Positions 1 through 8,367 of a stretch of DNA of 28,715 nucleotides are shown here, in pieces. Position 1 is the stretch's first letter. The number at the start of each line of letters is the position of its first letter. The notes under the pieces are model-generated. The model was not told the origin of the DNA. It was given only the letters and a program-made list of their open reading frames with translations, and did not search any database. The position numbers and the translations under genes are program-made. The stretch is from JBBSZK01 sp964428325 (GTDB taxonomy: Archaea > Nanobdellota > Nanobdellia > Pacearchaeales > GW2011-AR1): positions 1 to 28,715 of the forward strand of contig CAYRXU010000010.1 of NCBI GenBank assembly GCA_964428325.1, given 5' to 3'.

Positions 1-3000
1 CTTGATTACACATTGATCTAGAAGTAGTGTAGTAATGAGGACCATAAGGATAGTTCTTTTTTTCTTGAGCGTCAGCATACATTCCAGATTCATCCACTTG
101 ATTATAATCTCCAGAACCATCTTCAGAATTCCATTCAGTAAAACGTGGGAGTGTTTTACCACCATAAGTAGTGTTGTCAATGGCCTCTTGAACAATAACA
201 TTAGGAAGGCTCAAGCGTGTGCTGAAATACTTCTTCTCAGACCACTTGTCGTAGCGTACATGTTCTATGAGACCCTTGATCTCGCTACCAGTGTACAAAA
301 AGTTGGCAGTGGTAGTTTGCTGAGCCGTGTTGAGAGATAATATAGGAACCATAAGACCAGAGTTGATGTTGGCCTCGTTTGCTCCAATGTAAGCACCAAT
401 CAGAACATATATGTCACCATCCATGTACTCGTGAGATTTGTCGTACATACGGAATGTTCTGGATTCTACGCTCTGGACTGCGTCCTGCATCTTATCAGGA
501 TAGTCTTCTAAATCGTAGGTCTTTAGCTCATTTGAGAGAGTAGGTTTGTAGCCGTCGCGTTGTGTTAATAAATGTGGGAATTCCGATTTACCAAGTACCA
601 AATGTTCAGCCAAGTTCTTTAAGAGTGTAGTGTCGTAAGTATACTTGGAGCAGAATTCCATATACTTCTCCTTATCACCTTTGAAAGGTCTGCCCATGAA
701 AGTGGCATGGCATGATGCTAAGGAACACTGACATCCCATATACCGAAACAGATCATGTGTTGCAATTAGATCTCCAATATGATACCATCGATCGTTGACT
801 ATAGATAAGCGAGTGATAGCATGGCCAGAGTTGCGAATGATATTCCTAATATAACCATCTGGAAGGATGAAATCTTCTTGATCCATAGCATGTAGAATAG
901 CTTTAGAGTCGAAAGAGTCTGAGTTGAATCCTACCAAAGTACATGGAAGGCGGTCGTATCTGCTGAGATGTGCCTTCTTGTTAGCTTTCTTGATGAATTC
1001 CAAATTGGTTTCCTTCCTCTCATCCTCTCGTCTGGCCTCCAAAATTAAATACTGCATAAACAATTTAGCGCAGTAGTTGTTATCGTCATGATCCAAATGA
1101 ATGTGTACAATCCCTTTATCATTCTGAAACTCTGCCAACTTCAATAGAAGATCCTTATCTTCATCACAAGCTACGCGGTCAACTTCCTCCCTGAGCCACA
1201 CGATCTTCTCATTTTTGATATGTAGAAATGAAATGAGCCAAGCTGTCTGATCGTGTCTCATAGAATTGTCACCTCCAAGGAACTCTTCCTCCTTATAGTA
1301 TTTAGGATGGTTCTCATGATATACTGCAGCACCAGTTTCAATGTCGTAAAAGATGATGTTCTTGAAAAGAAACTTCCTATGTTCCTCTGCATCCTTTGTG
1401 CGGTTTGGAACTTTAGGGTTCCAATAGGTTGTATTGGTAGAGCCTGGAAAGCTGACAGCGTTGCGAACATCCTGAAGAAGATCCAGTGCTGGACACAAAT
1501 ACATAGGACCACCAGTCTCAGTATACTTCATGATTTCCACAAGAACAGGATTGAGAATGACGAGTTGTTGACCCTTAGACTCTTTAGAATATAAGCGAGA
1601 GTGTACAAACTTGAGTCCTTCTTCAACCGATCCAAATGATTTATCTCGGACCATAAAATGAACTTTGTTGGCTGTAGTACATCTTGAAAGTGCGACATAG
1701 TATTGATGAGGAGAGGATGTCTTTTTATCAGGTCTAGGTATGTCGATAACAATGGATGAATAAGTCTTCCCTTGAGACTTACAAATTGTTGATACAATAG
1801 CCGACTGAATTGGGTAACCAGTGCATAAGTAGAAGTTGCCATCGAACTTGCACCCTCTAGTCACCTTTGGGATGGCGCATATATCTCCTTTGGTTGTAGT
1901 CACAATCATATACTCCTGATCCTCTTCATATCTGATACTGTGGAAGAACACTTCAGACCCATTCATCAGGATTCCTTGATCGTCACATTTGTTTTTCAGA
2001 GTCATCAGACGTTCTCCAGTGTAGAATGAATGTTTATCAGCATTGATCTCACACCCAAATTCTTTAGTTGTTAAAGAAATGTCGAAGGCTGCTTTGTAAT
2101 GTGGATACGGAACGTTGAAGTGTACATAACCCTTGTCAGAACCAGTGAGCTTTTGTTCATCTTTAGTGAGAGGTCTTCCGTTGGGATCAGGCTCGATTCT
2201 GTTTATCTTTAGATCGATGTGATACTCTTTGAGATCAGGATTAGTTGACATATCATGATTTCTAGCAGCAGCTTCAAATATCCTTCGATCCTCATTCCTA
2301 ATGACAAGTAGTGTTGGTCTATTATCAGGTCTGAATCCTCTAATCCATTCGTTGTAAGTGATCATTCCAAAACCAGCTTTCAGAAAATCTGATAAGTGGA
2401 CTCCAGCAGATCTGAACTGAAGAAGTAGTTTGTAGAATGCTGGATCGTTGTTGTACCGAAAACCGTGAAGCATAGGAACAGCTCTGACGTTGTCTTGGAA
2501 CAGAGAATTGAAGACGCATGAATCATTCTTTCCGAAAGGAAGAAGTTGGAGGAAGTCTCCCATGAACAAAGTCTTCACTCCTCCCATAGGTTTGTCTTTA
2601 CCAGTATGTCGTTGTAAGGCCGCGTCCAATCTGGAAAGTTCTTCATTAGAAAGAAATGAGATCTCATCGATGATTATAAGATCTGGAAGTTCCTTAATAG
2701 AGCGTAGTTTTATAAAAAAAGAATCGATAGTCACTCCTTCGATGTTCTGACTGGCCACTCCTGTCTTCGCCATACATAGGATGTTGATATCAGGGTTGGA
2801 CTCTCGAAAGGTTTTTATGACGTCAGACTTTCCACATCCACCAGGACCGAAGAATCCCAAAATTTCCTCATCACAAGGATCTCTGTAGAACTTCATCATG
2901 ATATTTACAAAGTATCTTCGGTAACGAGCAGAGAACGCTTCATCAGTCTCACCATCTTCCTTTGAAATGACTCCTTTAGGAATATCAGCAGTAGGTTTGA

Positions 3001-3985
3001 ACTGATGTCGAAGCTTGTGTATGAAACCATGCCTTATAGCATCCTTAGCATGTACATCTTCACCACATATATCGCAGGATGAGATGGTTGTATTTCCAAG
3101 ATACTTTCCAGTAGCTGGACCATAATAATGTTCTTCATCAGCTTGTAGAATTAACTGATAATTGAACTTGATATGTCCTTCTCCAGTTGACTTCTTTGTG
3201 CTAGTCTCAGCAGTATCAGGATCAGTTCCTCTGACTACAGTGATAGTCAATTCCAGCTTTCGATCGTCACAGATTCGGAAGAGGTCATCAGGTGATAGCT
3301 TGCAGTTGGGTGGTAGTCCAAATTCTTTTCGTATGGTTTTCAGGTTGAAGTTGTCCTTAAACCATTTCTTGTCTTTAGACTGTTCAAAAAGAGCACGTAG
3401 AGCACAATTGTTGTTGTTCATAGGGTCTTCACCAGCTTTGAGATCTCCATAACCAATCTTAAGGTTAGAATCCTTTCCCCATAAGTTCTTAGCCAAGCGT
3501 ACAGGTTGACGACCTTGTCTCCTTCCACTTCCTCCTCTGTGAATCTCAACGTAGGGCTTGACAAGAATACTTGTTAGAACAAGTCTGTTGTTGCTGTCTT
3601 TGTATCCAGGTTCCCCAAAATCTTTTTTGATGCTTTTAAAGATATCAATTTTATCCTGAGTTCCATACCAAATAGGTTTCCCACCAAAAAACATCCCAGT
3701 TCGTATTTTTGAATTGTAAGGATGAAGCTTTACACCATGTTCGTTGTAAGTTTCACCGAAAACTTCAATGATGATTCCGTAGCTTTCCATACGATTGTCG
3801 AGTCTATTCCATATTTGTTCTTCAGCCTTTGCAGAGTGAAGTACCAACTCAGAAATAATACGACGATGTTCATTGATAGCAGCAAGAGGTCCAAAGTTAG
3901 TTATATTTCGGCGGGAATCAACGCGGAAATAAACAGGATTAAGTGGATAAATAGATCCTTGATTAGAAGATTTTGGAGCACGCAT
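1..3985 (-). CDS. OTU-like / SF1 helicase / family B DNA polymerase fusion (partial, runs off left edge)
   Basis: One frame stays open from the ATG at 3985 (context ACCATGC) to the window edge, 1328 codons. Seen in order: an OTU-like pair, Cys194 in NNNNCALRAL and His286 in EEHYYG; a CxxC (C304, C307) followed by histidines; Walker A GPGGCGKS (380-387); Walker B LIIIDEIS (about 435-442); helicase motif SQGKT (737-741) and YVALSR (763-768), as in Pif1/RecD2-type SF1 helicases. Then come exonuclease motifs: Exo I DIE (D881, E883), Exo II FNSDSFD (N1021, D1026), Exo III YTYD (D1118). A YGG motif (1274-1276) and DESGMY (D1298) match the YxGG and DxxSLYP motif A of protein-primed PolB. Motifs B and C should lie left of position 1. 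Known: OTU-like N-termini occur on some polinton-type PolBs. Inferred: this is the replicative polymerase, with the helicase inserted between the N-terminal domain and the exonuclease. The helicase call is firm, PolB good, OTU tentative. Confidence 0.85.
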   Translation of the reverse strand, partial: MRAPKSSNQGSIYPLNPVYFRVDSRRNITNFGPLAAINEHRRIISELVLHSAKAEEQIWNRLDNRMESYGIIIEVFGETYNEHGVKLHPYNSKIRTGMFFGGKPIWYGTQDKIDIFKSIKKDFGEPGYKDSNNRLVLTSILVKPYVEIHRGGSGRRQGRQPVRLAKNLWGKDSNLKIGYGDLKAGEDPMNNNNCALRALFEQSKDKKWFKDNFNLKTIRKEFGLPPNCKLSPDDLFRICDDRKLELTITVVRGTDPDTAETSTKKSTGEGHIKFNYQLILQADEEHYYGPATGKYLGNTTISSCDICGEDVHAKDAIRHGFIHKLRHQFKPTADIPKGVISKEDGETDEAFSARYRRYFVNIMMKFYRDPCDEEILGFFGPGGCGKSDVIKTFRESNPDINILCMAKTGVASQNIEGVTIDSFFIKLRSIKELPDLIIIDEISFLSNEELSRLDAALQRHTGKDKPMGGVKTLFMGDFLQLLPFGKNDSCVFNSLFQDNVRAVPMLHGFRYNNDPAFYKLLLQFRSAGVHLSDFLKAGFGMITYNEWIRGFRPDNRPTLLVIRNEDRRIFEAAARNHDMSTNPDLKEYHIDLKINRIEPDPNGRPLTKDEQKLTGSDKGYVHFNVPYPHYKAAFDISLTTKEFGCEINADKHSFYTGERLMTLKNKCDDQGILMNGSEVFFHSIRYEEDQEYMIVTTTKGDICAIPKVTRGCKFDGNFYLCTGYPIQSAIVSTICKSQGKTYSSIVIDIPRPDKKTSSPHQYYVALSRCTTANKVHFMVRDKSFGSVEEGLKFVHSRLYSKESKGQQLVILNPVLVEIMKYTETGGPMYLCPALDLLQDVRNAVSFPGSTNTTYWNPKVPNRTKDAEEHRKFLFKNIIFYDIETGAAVYHENHPKYYKEEEFLGGDNSMRHDQTAWLISFLHIKNEKIVWLREEVDRVACDEDKDLLLKLAEFQNDKGIVHIHLDHDDNNYCAKLFMQYLILEARREDERKETNLEFIKKANKKAHLSRYDRLPCTLVGFNSDSFDSKAILHAMDQEDFILPDGYIRNIIRNSGHAITRLSIVNDRWYHIGDLIATHDLFRYMGCQCSLASCHATFMGRPFKGDKEKYMEFCSKYTYDTTLLKNLAEHLVLGKSEFPHLLTQRDGYKPTLSNELKTYDLEDYPDKMQDAVQSVESRTFRMYDKSHEYMDGDIYVLIGAYIGANEANINSGLMVPILSLNTAQQTTTANFLYTGSEIKGLIEHVRYDKWSEKKYFSTRLSLPNVIVQEAIDNTTYGGKTLPRFTEWNSEDGSGDYNQVDESGMYADAQEKKNYPYGPHYYTTSRSMCNQ

Positions 3986-4098
3986 GGTTGTAGTAAGTAG
4001 TAGGGTACGGGTTGTAGGTAATCAGTAAATTTGATTATGATGCTTACGAGACTTATAGTATCAGTAGCTAGACATTATTATCCTATTGTTGCTATGAA
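3986..4098. promoter_or_regulatory. Leader/promoter region of the helicase-polymerase gene
   Basis: A 113-base A/T-rich gap lies between the stop of the F-box-like gene and the start of the helicase-polymerase gene, both on the minus strand. A TATA-like ACTATAAG sits near 4045-4052 on the minus strand, about 60 bases before the ATG. No open frame of note is visible. The promoter role is inferred from position only. Confidence 0.3.
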
Positions 4099-5748
4099 TT
4101 AAAAGTTCCAATCAATATCACTATCACTAATTTGACCATGAGTCTCAGGAACTGGATCAAAGTATCTTATACTACCTTCTTCATCATCAGTGATGTCATC
4201 ATCTAATATCTGATCTGATAAATCTGAGTCAAAGTCTTCATCATCAGTGGTGTTATAGTACTCAGAGTCTGTAGAAAGAAGCTCATTACATTCCATGTGG
4301 GGAATATGGATATAAATGAAGTGATCATCAGAAACTCTGACCACAGCGTGGTCAACACAGCTCAAGCCATAGTGAACGTAAACATGATCTCGAACATTCT
4401 CTAGAACTGCCTTATAGAATATTTCATGTACATTGTGTTTACAAATGTTGATATCAACAGACCAATAGTCTTTCCCGCCATAAGGTAAGTAAAAAGTCTG
4501 CATAATTGGCGGGATTGTAGATAAGGATTCGTTTTTGAAAGTGCAGTGATAGTGATACCGAAGTTCCTCGTAGGTATGATCACCAGTGAGAACCATCAAG
4601 GGGTAGAAGCTATCTCCCTCATCATCATACGAAGAGATGATGTCCAACTTTTCTTCCCTCGGACCCCTCAGAGAACCAGGAAGAGAATACATTCCCATAT
4701 AGAGGTATGGGGAGTGAATGTTCAATCTCTCGTAGACATTCTTCCTCTGATGTAGAATAGCAACATTGTAGAGCTCTGCTACTGTAGTAATGTCCTCATC
4801 ATTAGGGTCCACAAAGACGAAGGAGGAGAAGGTTTTGTAGAAAGGTTTTGTACCATTACTTTTTGGGTTATGAGAGATTGAGTAGGTGTCCAGAAGGTTG
4901 GTGGAAGAAAGAAAACTGCAATTCAGTAATAATTCTGGAGTTAAGAAGAAGGTGATTTGATACTTGATAAGGGCCAAGTCATTGGAGTGTTTGATGACCT
5001 TGAGTATTTTGTGACTGATAACTGCTGTAGGTGTATGTTTTTCAGTTACAATCCCCAATTCAACAATGTCGTGCATTGTATTCATACACCCCTCGTCACA
5101 CACAGTAACCACTGATTTGTTGTAATGTGTTTCAAGAGCGTCGGGGCTTTGTGGATTTGAATCTTTCAACTCGAAACGAAATATTTCAGCTACAATAGCA
5201 GCATCATCAGGTTGAAAGATTGTTGTATTTTTCACCTCCAGAAGTGTCGTAGAAGACTCGTGCCGATTGAAGAAACACTTATGATCGATAGGCATAGGTT
5301 TTAAAACAGCCTTGTCCACTATACAGTCATATAGTGTGGGCAACATAAAAGCTGTAAAGGGAAGATAATGACAGCAATTGAAGCATGAATGACTAAGAGA
5401 AATCATACCCCTGTTCATAAAACCATTGACCACTTGATTCTTAGAAGGTGTTGGCAACAAACAATGTGAAGGTGATCGCAGAGGGACGAATGACATCTTC
5501 AACATTTTCTTGGGAATGAAGTGTGACCTGTACTCATTATTAGGTTCAGGTAGTAGGGCCTGATACGTAGTACGACACGTAACCAAAAAGTTGTACTTTT
5601 CATGACATCCGTTATATGTGTCAATAAGACAGAGCACTGAATCAGGTAGATTGGTTATCATGTTGAAGGAAGGAGGGAAATTACATAATGACCTTTTAAT
5701 TCTCCAATAAATCAACTGGTTGAATGTCTTCATGCATATACACTGCAT
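4099..5748 (-). CDS. F-box-like protein with acidic tail, 549 aa
   Basis: The N-terminal part (residues about 29-67) begins MITNLPDSVLCLID and continues to a conserved-looking VTCRTTYQALL. This has the Leu-Pro start and the Cys-Arg-aromatic ending of F-box-like motifs. The middle 400 residues match nothing I recognise. The last 80 residues are strongly acidic, with runs of Asp/Glu such as DDEDFDSDLSD. F-box proteins recruit substrates to SCF ubiquitin ligases, and viruses use them to degrade host factors; that role is inference here. Two starts are possible: the first ATG at 5748, or the ATG at 5664, which begins exactly at the F-box-like motif and would drop a 28-residue basic leader. It lies downstream of, and on the same strand as, the divergent gap 5749-5974. 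I am confident this is a gene and only moderately confident of the F-box. Confidence 0.7.
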   Translation of the reverse strand: MQCICMKTFNQLIYWRIKRSLCNFPPSFNMITNLPDSVLCLIDTYNGCHEKYNFLVTCRTTYQALLPEPNNEYRSHFIPKKMLKMSFVPLRSPSHCLLPTPSKNQVVNGFMNRGMISLSHSCFNCCHYLPFTAFMLPTLYDCIVDKAVLKPMPIDHKCFFNRHESSTTLLEVKNTTIFQPDDAAIVAEIFRFELKDSNPQSPDALETHYNKSVVTVCDEGCMNTMHDIVELGIVTEKHTPTAVISHKILKVIKHSNDLALIKYQITFFLTPELLLNCSFLSSTNLLDTYSISHNPKSNGTKPFYKTFSSFVFVDPNDEDITTVAELYNVAILHQRKNVYERLNIHSPYLYMGMYSLPGSLRGPREEKLDIISSYDDEGDSFYPLMVLTGDHTYEELRYHYHCTFKNESLSTIPPIMQTFYLPYGGKDYWSVDINICKHNVHEIFYKAVLENVRDHVYVHYGLSCVDHAVVRVSDDHFIYIHIPHMECNELLSTDSEYYNTTDDEDFDSDLSDQILDDDITDDEEGSIRYFDPVPETHGQISDSDIDWNF

Positions 5749-5974
5749 CTTTTTATCAGCAAAATAATATAGATAGAATTACATTTGAGGGAAAGAAAAA
5801 ATAGAATATGGAAAAATCGGAACACTTTCCATATAAATTAAATATTTGTCCAAATGGGCGGGAAGAAGTGGGGATGCAACTATCGACTCAGCTCGATCCA
5901 TTTTTTGTAAACAACGCAACCAATCACTTTTCATTTTCCTACGATAACAACAAGTTAACACCAACTTACCCAAC
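5749..5974. promoter_or_regulatory. Divergent intergenic region (226 bp)
   Basis: This gap separates the F-box-like gene (minus) from the unknown plus-strand gene at 5975, so it must hold promoters in both directions. A/T-rich stretches occur near 5760-5815, including ATAATATAGATA. Two out-of-frame open frames cross it (5808-6233 plus and 5779-6093 minus), but both run into the 5975 gene and look like chance. No tRNA, repeat or strong palindrome is visible. Confidence 0.35.
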
Positions 5975-6649
5975 ATGGCTTCCTCGACCAATTCATTCAA
6001 CCCAGACAGATATGTGTCTCTTAGCAACCTGCAATTGTTGCAGTCAAATGTCAACATCTCCACCACTGGAGAGTTTGTTAAAACATCAGGCATTCAAAAC
6101 ATACGCCTTACCTCCCCTATCTACTGGTCAGGTAAAGATGCTTATGGAAAGTCCGATGTATCCTTTAGAATCACTAAGGAAGAATATGAGTCCTACCTTA
6201 CCTACTATGACAACAATATTAAACCAAAGCTAGCTGCTCTCTATCCAGAACCTAATATTGTACCCCTTGGGAGATTCAACAAGAAAAAGAGGAATGCTGC
6301 TCTTGAAGTAAATCATCCATCATTCTATAAGGATAGCAAGTCAGACAATGGTGGAATGATAGTGAAATTCAGAATCAACAAAGCATCCATAATGACATTA
6401 GTCAAAGAGGGTGAGGATGGCTATGAAATTGAAGTTGGAGATATCAAGTGGAAATCTATTGCCGAGGCTTTTGGTTTCTTGGGAATTACAAGGGATAAAG
6501 ACGGTATCTTCTACCTACGTCTCAACCTCACTAGGTTGTACATAAAGCACGATCCAGAGTTAGATGAAGAGGTCGACACGCAGCCTTATGTACCTTCTTT
6601 TTTTCTTCCGTCTTCTTACACTCTTGCAGAAGCCCTTTCAGAGATATAG
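5975..6649 (+). CDS. Unknown protein, 224 aa as read; C-terminus probably altered by splicing or frameshift
   Basis: A soluble-looking protein with a mixed alpha/beta pattern and no signal peptide. I recognise no family. The segment GMIVKFRINKASIMTLV to LRLNLTRLYIKHDP (roughly residues 127-195) alternates hydrophobic and charged residues like a small beta-rich fold; a nucleic-acid-binding fold is possible but not shown. As read, the frame ends LAEALSEI at 6649. A different frame from 6630 to 6737 continues with a very basic tail (FQRYRRGRKQF and onward, ending GLYSY). Removing 6590-6629 (a 40-base GT...TTGCAG segment with a long pyrimidine tract), or slipping +1 at the T7 run at 6598-6604, would join the two. 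The spliced product would be 240 residues with a basic, nuclear-signal-like C-terminus. The start ATG at 5975 has a good context (AACATGG). Confidence 0.7.
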   Translation: MASSTNSFNPDRYVSLSNLQLLQSNVNISTTGEFVKTSGIQNIRLTSPIYWSGKDAYGKSDVSFRITKEEYESYLTYYDNNIKPKLAALYPEPNIVPLGRFNKKKRNAALEVNHPSFYKDSKSDNGGMIVKFRINKASIMTLVKEGEDGYEIEVGDIKWKSIAEAFGFLGITRDKDGIFYLRLNLTRLYIKHDPELDEEVDTQPYVPSFFLPSSYTLAEALSEI

Positions 6650-6737
6650 GAGAGGTAGGAAGCAGTTCTTGTTAGAAAGAAGGTTCAAGAGACCTTATAA
6701 GCCTAAGAAAGACTATCCAGGACTATATTCATATTAA
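6630..6737 (+). other. Probable basic C-terminal extension of the 5975 gene (other frame)
   Basis: Thirty-five codons end in TAA at 6735-6737 and encode a Lys/Arg/Tyr-rich peptide with RYRRGRK, ERRFKRPYK and PKKDYPGLYSY. Such composition is unlikely in untranslated A/T-rich DNA, and the frame follows directly after the pyrimidine-rich TTGCAG at 6624-6629. It has no ATG of its own. It is read here as a second exon or as a +1 frameshift product of the 5975 gene; an assembly error in the T7 run would look the same. Confidence 0.45.
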
Positions 6738-6753
6738 TATACATATATTTTTT

Positions 6754-7782
6754 CTACCAAAACAATTCATCGCTCACTCCTCTCAAATACTCTCCTGTTT
6801 TTGGATGTTGTGGCAGTTCTGGTCCAGATTTTAAAGGGTTGGGCATGTGTTTCGTTTTAGGCTTTTTGTTTTTCATAGTATAAGCCCACTGTTCTTGTGT
6901 ACCTAGTTTCCAGTCATCAGGAACGGGTGGAAAGGGGCAGGGCCCAGTCTTGAAGCAGTAATCGATATAACTGCGAGAAGAGGGACTTACAGTAGAAATG
7001 AGCAGTCCTCTATGCTCTATTTCAGTCACCTTATTTAAAAGTTGAAGACCAGCACTCTTGGCATTAGCATCATTACTAGCTGTCAAATATTGCTCTCCTA
7101 TGAGCTCTCTCTCGATCCTGCTTCTAGGCTGTGCGATAACACATATACTATCCGCCTGGGTCCTAACGGATGGAGGGACAGAAGCAGACCCTGCAACAAG
7201 TTGACTCAGGATAATGCATGATATTAGTATATGACGGCCGCCAATTGCTAACAACCTCAAGTAGGGCGACGTTCTAACAGAATTTTCATTAACGCAGTCA
7301 TCCATGATTATCAGGATAGGTTTGACATCACAGTCTTTGTATTCTTCAGGGTCCACGATCTCTTTTTTAGAAGCTTTCCTCGATTTCGATTGATGTTTCA
7401 GAACCTTTTCATTATCACTTTCGTCACTATCTGACCCATCTTCAAGCTTCTTAAAATCCATCTTCCCGCCATTTGAATCTTTAAATTTCTTCACACGTTC
7501 CTTTTGCATGTCAACAATAGTTCTTAATCTATAGTCCAAATTCTCCACGTCAGAAAATTGTGCTGCTTTTGGTACAAAAGCATATTGTTCCGAATTCACG
7601 TCTAACGTGCCGCAGATCACGTACACCTCGTGGTACTGGATTCTTTCCATCATCTGGTTCAACATCCACTTGACCCATACGGTTTTTCCACTCCTTCTAA
7701 GCCCGTAGACCAGCAGCAGAAAATGTTCTGGAAGGTCGGTTGCGGGGTTGAATTCCGGAAGAATATCTGCCTGATTATTCAT
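6754..7782 (-). CDS. A32-type FtsK/HerA packaging ATPase, 342 aa
   Basis: This enzyme pumps viral DNA into preformed capsids by ATP hydrolysis. Walker A is GLRRSGKT (27-34), directly preceded by hydrophobic LLLVY. Walker B is ILIIMDD (156-162). A following segment LRLLAIGGRHILISCIILSQ has the conserved Arg-His and the terminal Gln sensor seen in A32-like ATPases of nucleocytoviruses, virophages and polinton-like viruses. Between the Walker motifs is a charged, low-complexity insert (about residues 95-150, rich in Lys, Asp, Glu and Ser), which makes the protein longer than a minimal A32 ATPase. It starts at ATG 7782, three bases after the stop of the upstream 103-aa gene, so the two are probably co-transcribed. 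It ends with TAG, which shows TAG is a stop codon in this genome. Confidence 0.93.
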   Translation of the reverse strand: MNNQADILPEFNPATDLPEHFLLLVYGLRRSGKTVWVKWMLNQMMERIQYHEVYVICGTLDVNSEQYAFVPKAAQFSDVENLDYRLRTIVDMQKERVKKFKDSNGGKMDFKKLEDGSDSDESDNEKVLKHQSKSRKASKKEIVDPEEYKDCDVKPILIIMDDCVNENSVRTSPYLRLLAIGGRHILISCIILSQLVAGSASVPPSVRTQADSICVIAQPRSRIERELIGEQYLTASNDANAKSAGLQLLNKVTEIEHRGLLISTVSPSSRSYIDYCFKTGPCPFPPVPDDWKLGTQEQWAYTMKNKKPKTKHMPNPLKSGPELPQHPKTGEYLRGVSDELFW

Positions 7783-7785
7783 TTT

Positions 7786-8097
7786 TCAGAGAGTAGTGCT
7801 TCGTGGGATGTGCTCTTTTACTAACTTAAGATATACTTTCTCCACCTTCTCGTCGTAAAAAGAAGGGCCGTAGATGTTCACATACAGAACAGGATCACAC
7901 AAACCGTCGTATTCTATTTCGTTCAAGTTCTGTTTGTAAATAGAATAGATGTCTCCTGTGCTCCACAGCTTATGCGCAGTCAAGTTCTTTAAAGCGTCGA
8001 CAGCCTTTTCCAAAGAGTCGAAGATACCTAGAATCTCTCTATCCTGAATAAAGCTCAGATAATCTAAAACGAACACGTAACGCGATCTGAAGAACAT
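7786..8097 (-). CDS. Small unknown protein, 103 aa
   Basis: A compact protein with an aromatic-rich N-terminus (MFFRSRYVFVLDYLSF), a helix-like middle and a beta-like NPVLYVNIYG-type segment near residues 68-75 (read as DPVLYVNIYGPSF). It has no signal peptide or cysteine motif. It sits three bases upstream of the packaging ATPase on the same strand, which suggests co-expression with packaging or morphogenesis genes. I do not recognise the family. The tight spacing and the start at the first ATG support it being real. Confidence 0.65.
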   Translation of the reverse strand: MFFRSRYVFVLDYLSFIQDREILGIFDSLEKAVDALKNLTAHKLWSTGDIYSIYKQNLNEIEYDGLCDPVLYVNIYGPSFYDEKVEKVYLKLVKEHIPRSTTL

Positions 8098-8113
8098 TCT
8101 GCTTTATTACTAC

Positions 8114-8248
8114 TCATCCAAAAAATTGATCTCTCCTAGCAATCGCAGCATCTTCCTTATCCTGTTCTGCATTAGCCTTTCTCTCCTCCTTTGCTGCATC
8201 AGCATCCTGTTTTGCTTGCATTGCAAACATCATCATAGTCGGATCCAT
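8114..8248 (-). CDS. Short Met/Ala/Glu-rich protein, 44 aa (longer, 5'-spliced form possible)
   Basis: From the ATG at 8248 the frame encodes 44 residues, beginning MDPTMMMFAMQ, continuing with a charged helix (KEERKANAEQDKEDAAIARR) and ending QFFG. The same frame is open upstream to 8332 with a Ser/Gly-rich segment and no ATG. It is then interrupted by TAG at 8335-8333. One codon-aligned step further up, an ATG at 8368-8366 overlaps the stop of the 208-aa gene as TAATG. Removing 8365-8333 as a 33-base GT...AG intron would give a 73-residue protein starting M-K-L-T-S. The helix and the glycine hinge suggest a small structural protein, but no family is recognised. Confidence 0.5.
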   Translation of the reverse strand: MDPTMMMFAMQAKQDADAAKEERKANAEQDKEDAAIARRDQFFG

Positions 8249-8332
8249 TCCTCCTCCACCATTAACTCCTTTGAACTTGTTCCTTAATCGATTGGATAAA
8301 CTTGAACTTCCTGAGGTAGAAGATGTTAATTT

Positions 8333-8365
8333 CTAAAGATTGATTAGTTTAAAATATACAACTAC
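8333..8365 (-). other. Candidate 33-nt intron at the start codon of the small gene
   Basis: On the minus strand the segment begins GTAGTT directly after an ATG and ends CTTTAG. It contains AACTAAT, close to the TACTAAC branch site of the two certain introns, at a similar distance (10 bases) from the 3' end. Unspliced, it reads in frame but its last codon is TAG. It is very short and its 5' site is weak, so this stays a hypothesis. Confidence 0.3.
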
Positions 8366-8367
8366 CA

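Noticed and set aside
4490..4505. GGTAAGTAAA on the plus strand, like the 5' site of the LPMO introns
   Set aside because: It lies antisense within the F-box-like gene, whose frame is intact there, and no matching hairpin or TACTAAC follows.
5779..6093. Minus-strand 104-codon frame filling the divergent gap
   Set aside because: It starts inside the opposite gene and has no recognisable domain; the gap is better explained as a divergent promoter.
5808..6233. Plus-strand 141-codon frame with ATG upstream of the 5975 gene
   Set aside because: It overlaps the better gene in another frame for most of its length, and its composition (Ser/Thr/Pro/Leu scatter) looks like a shadow.
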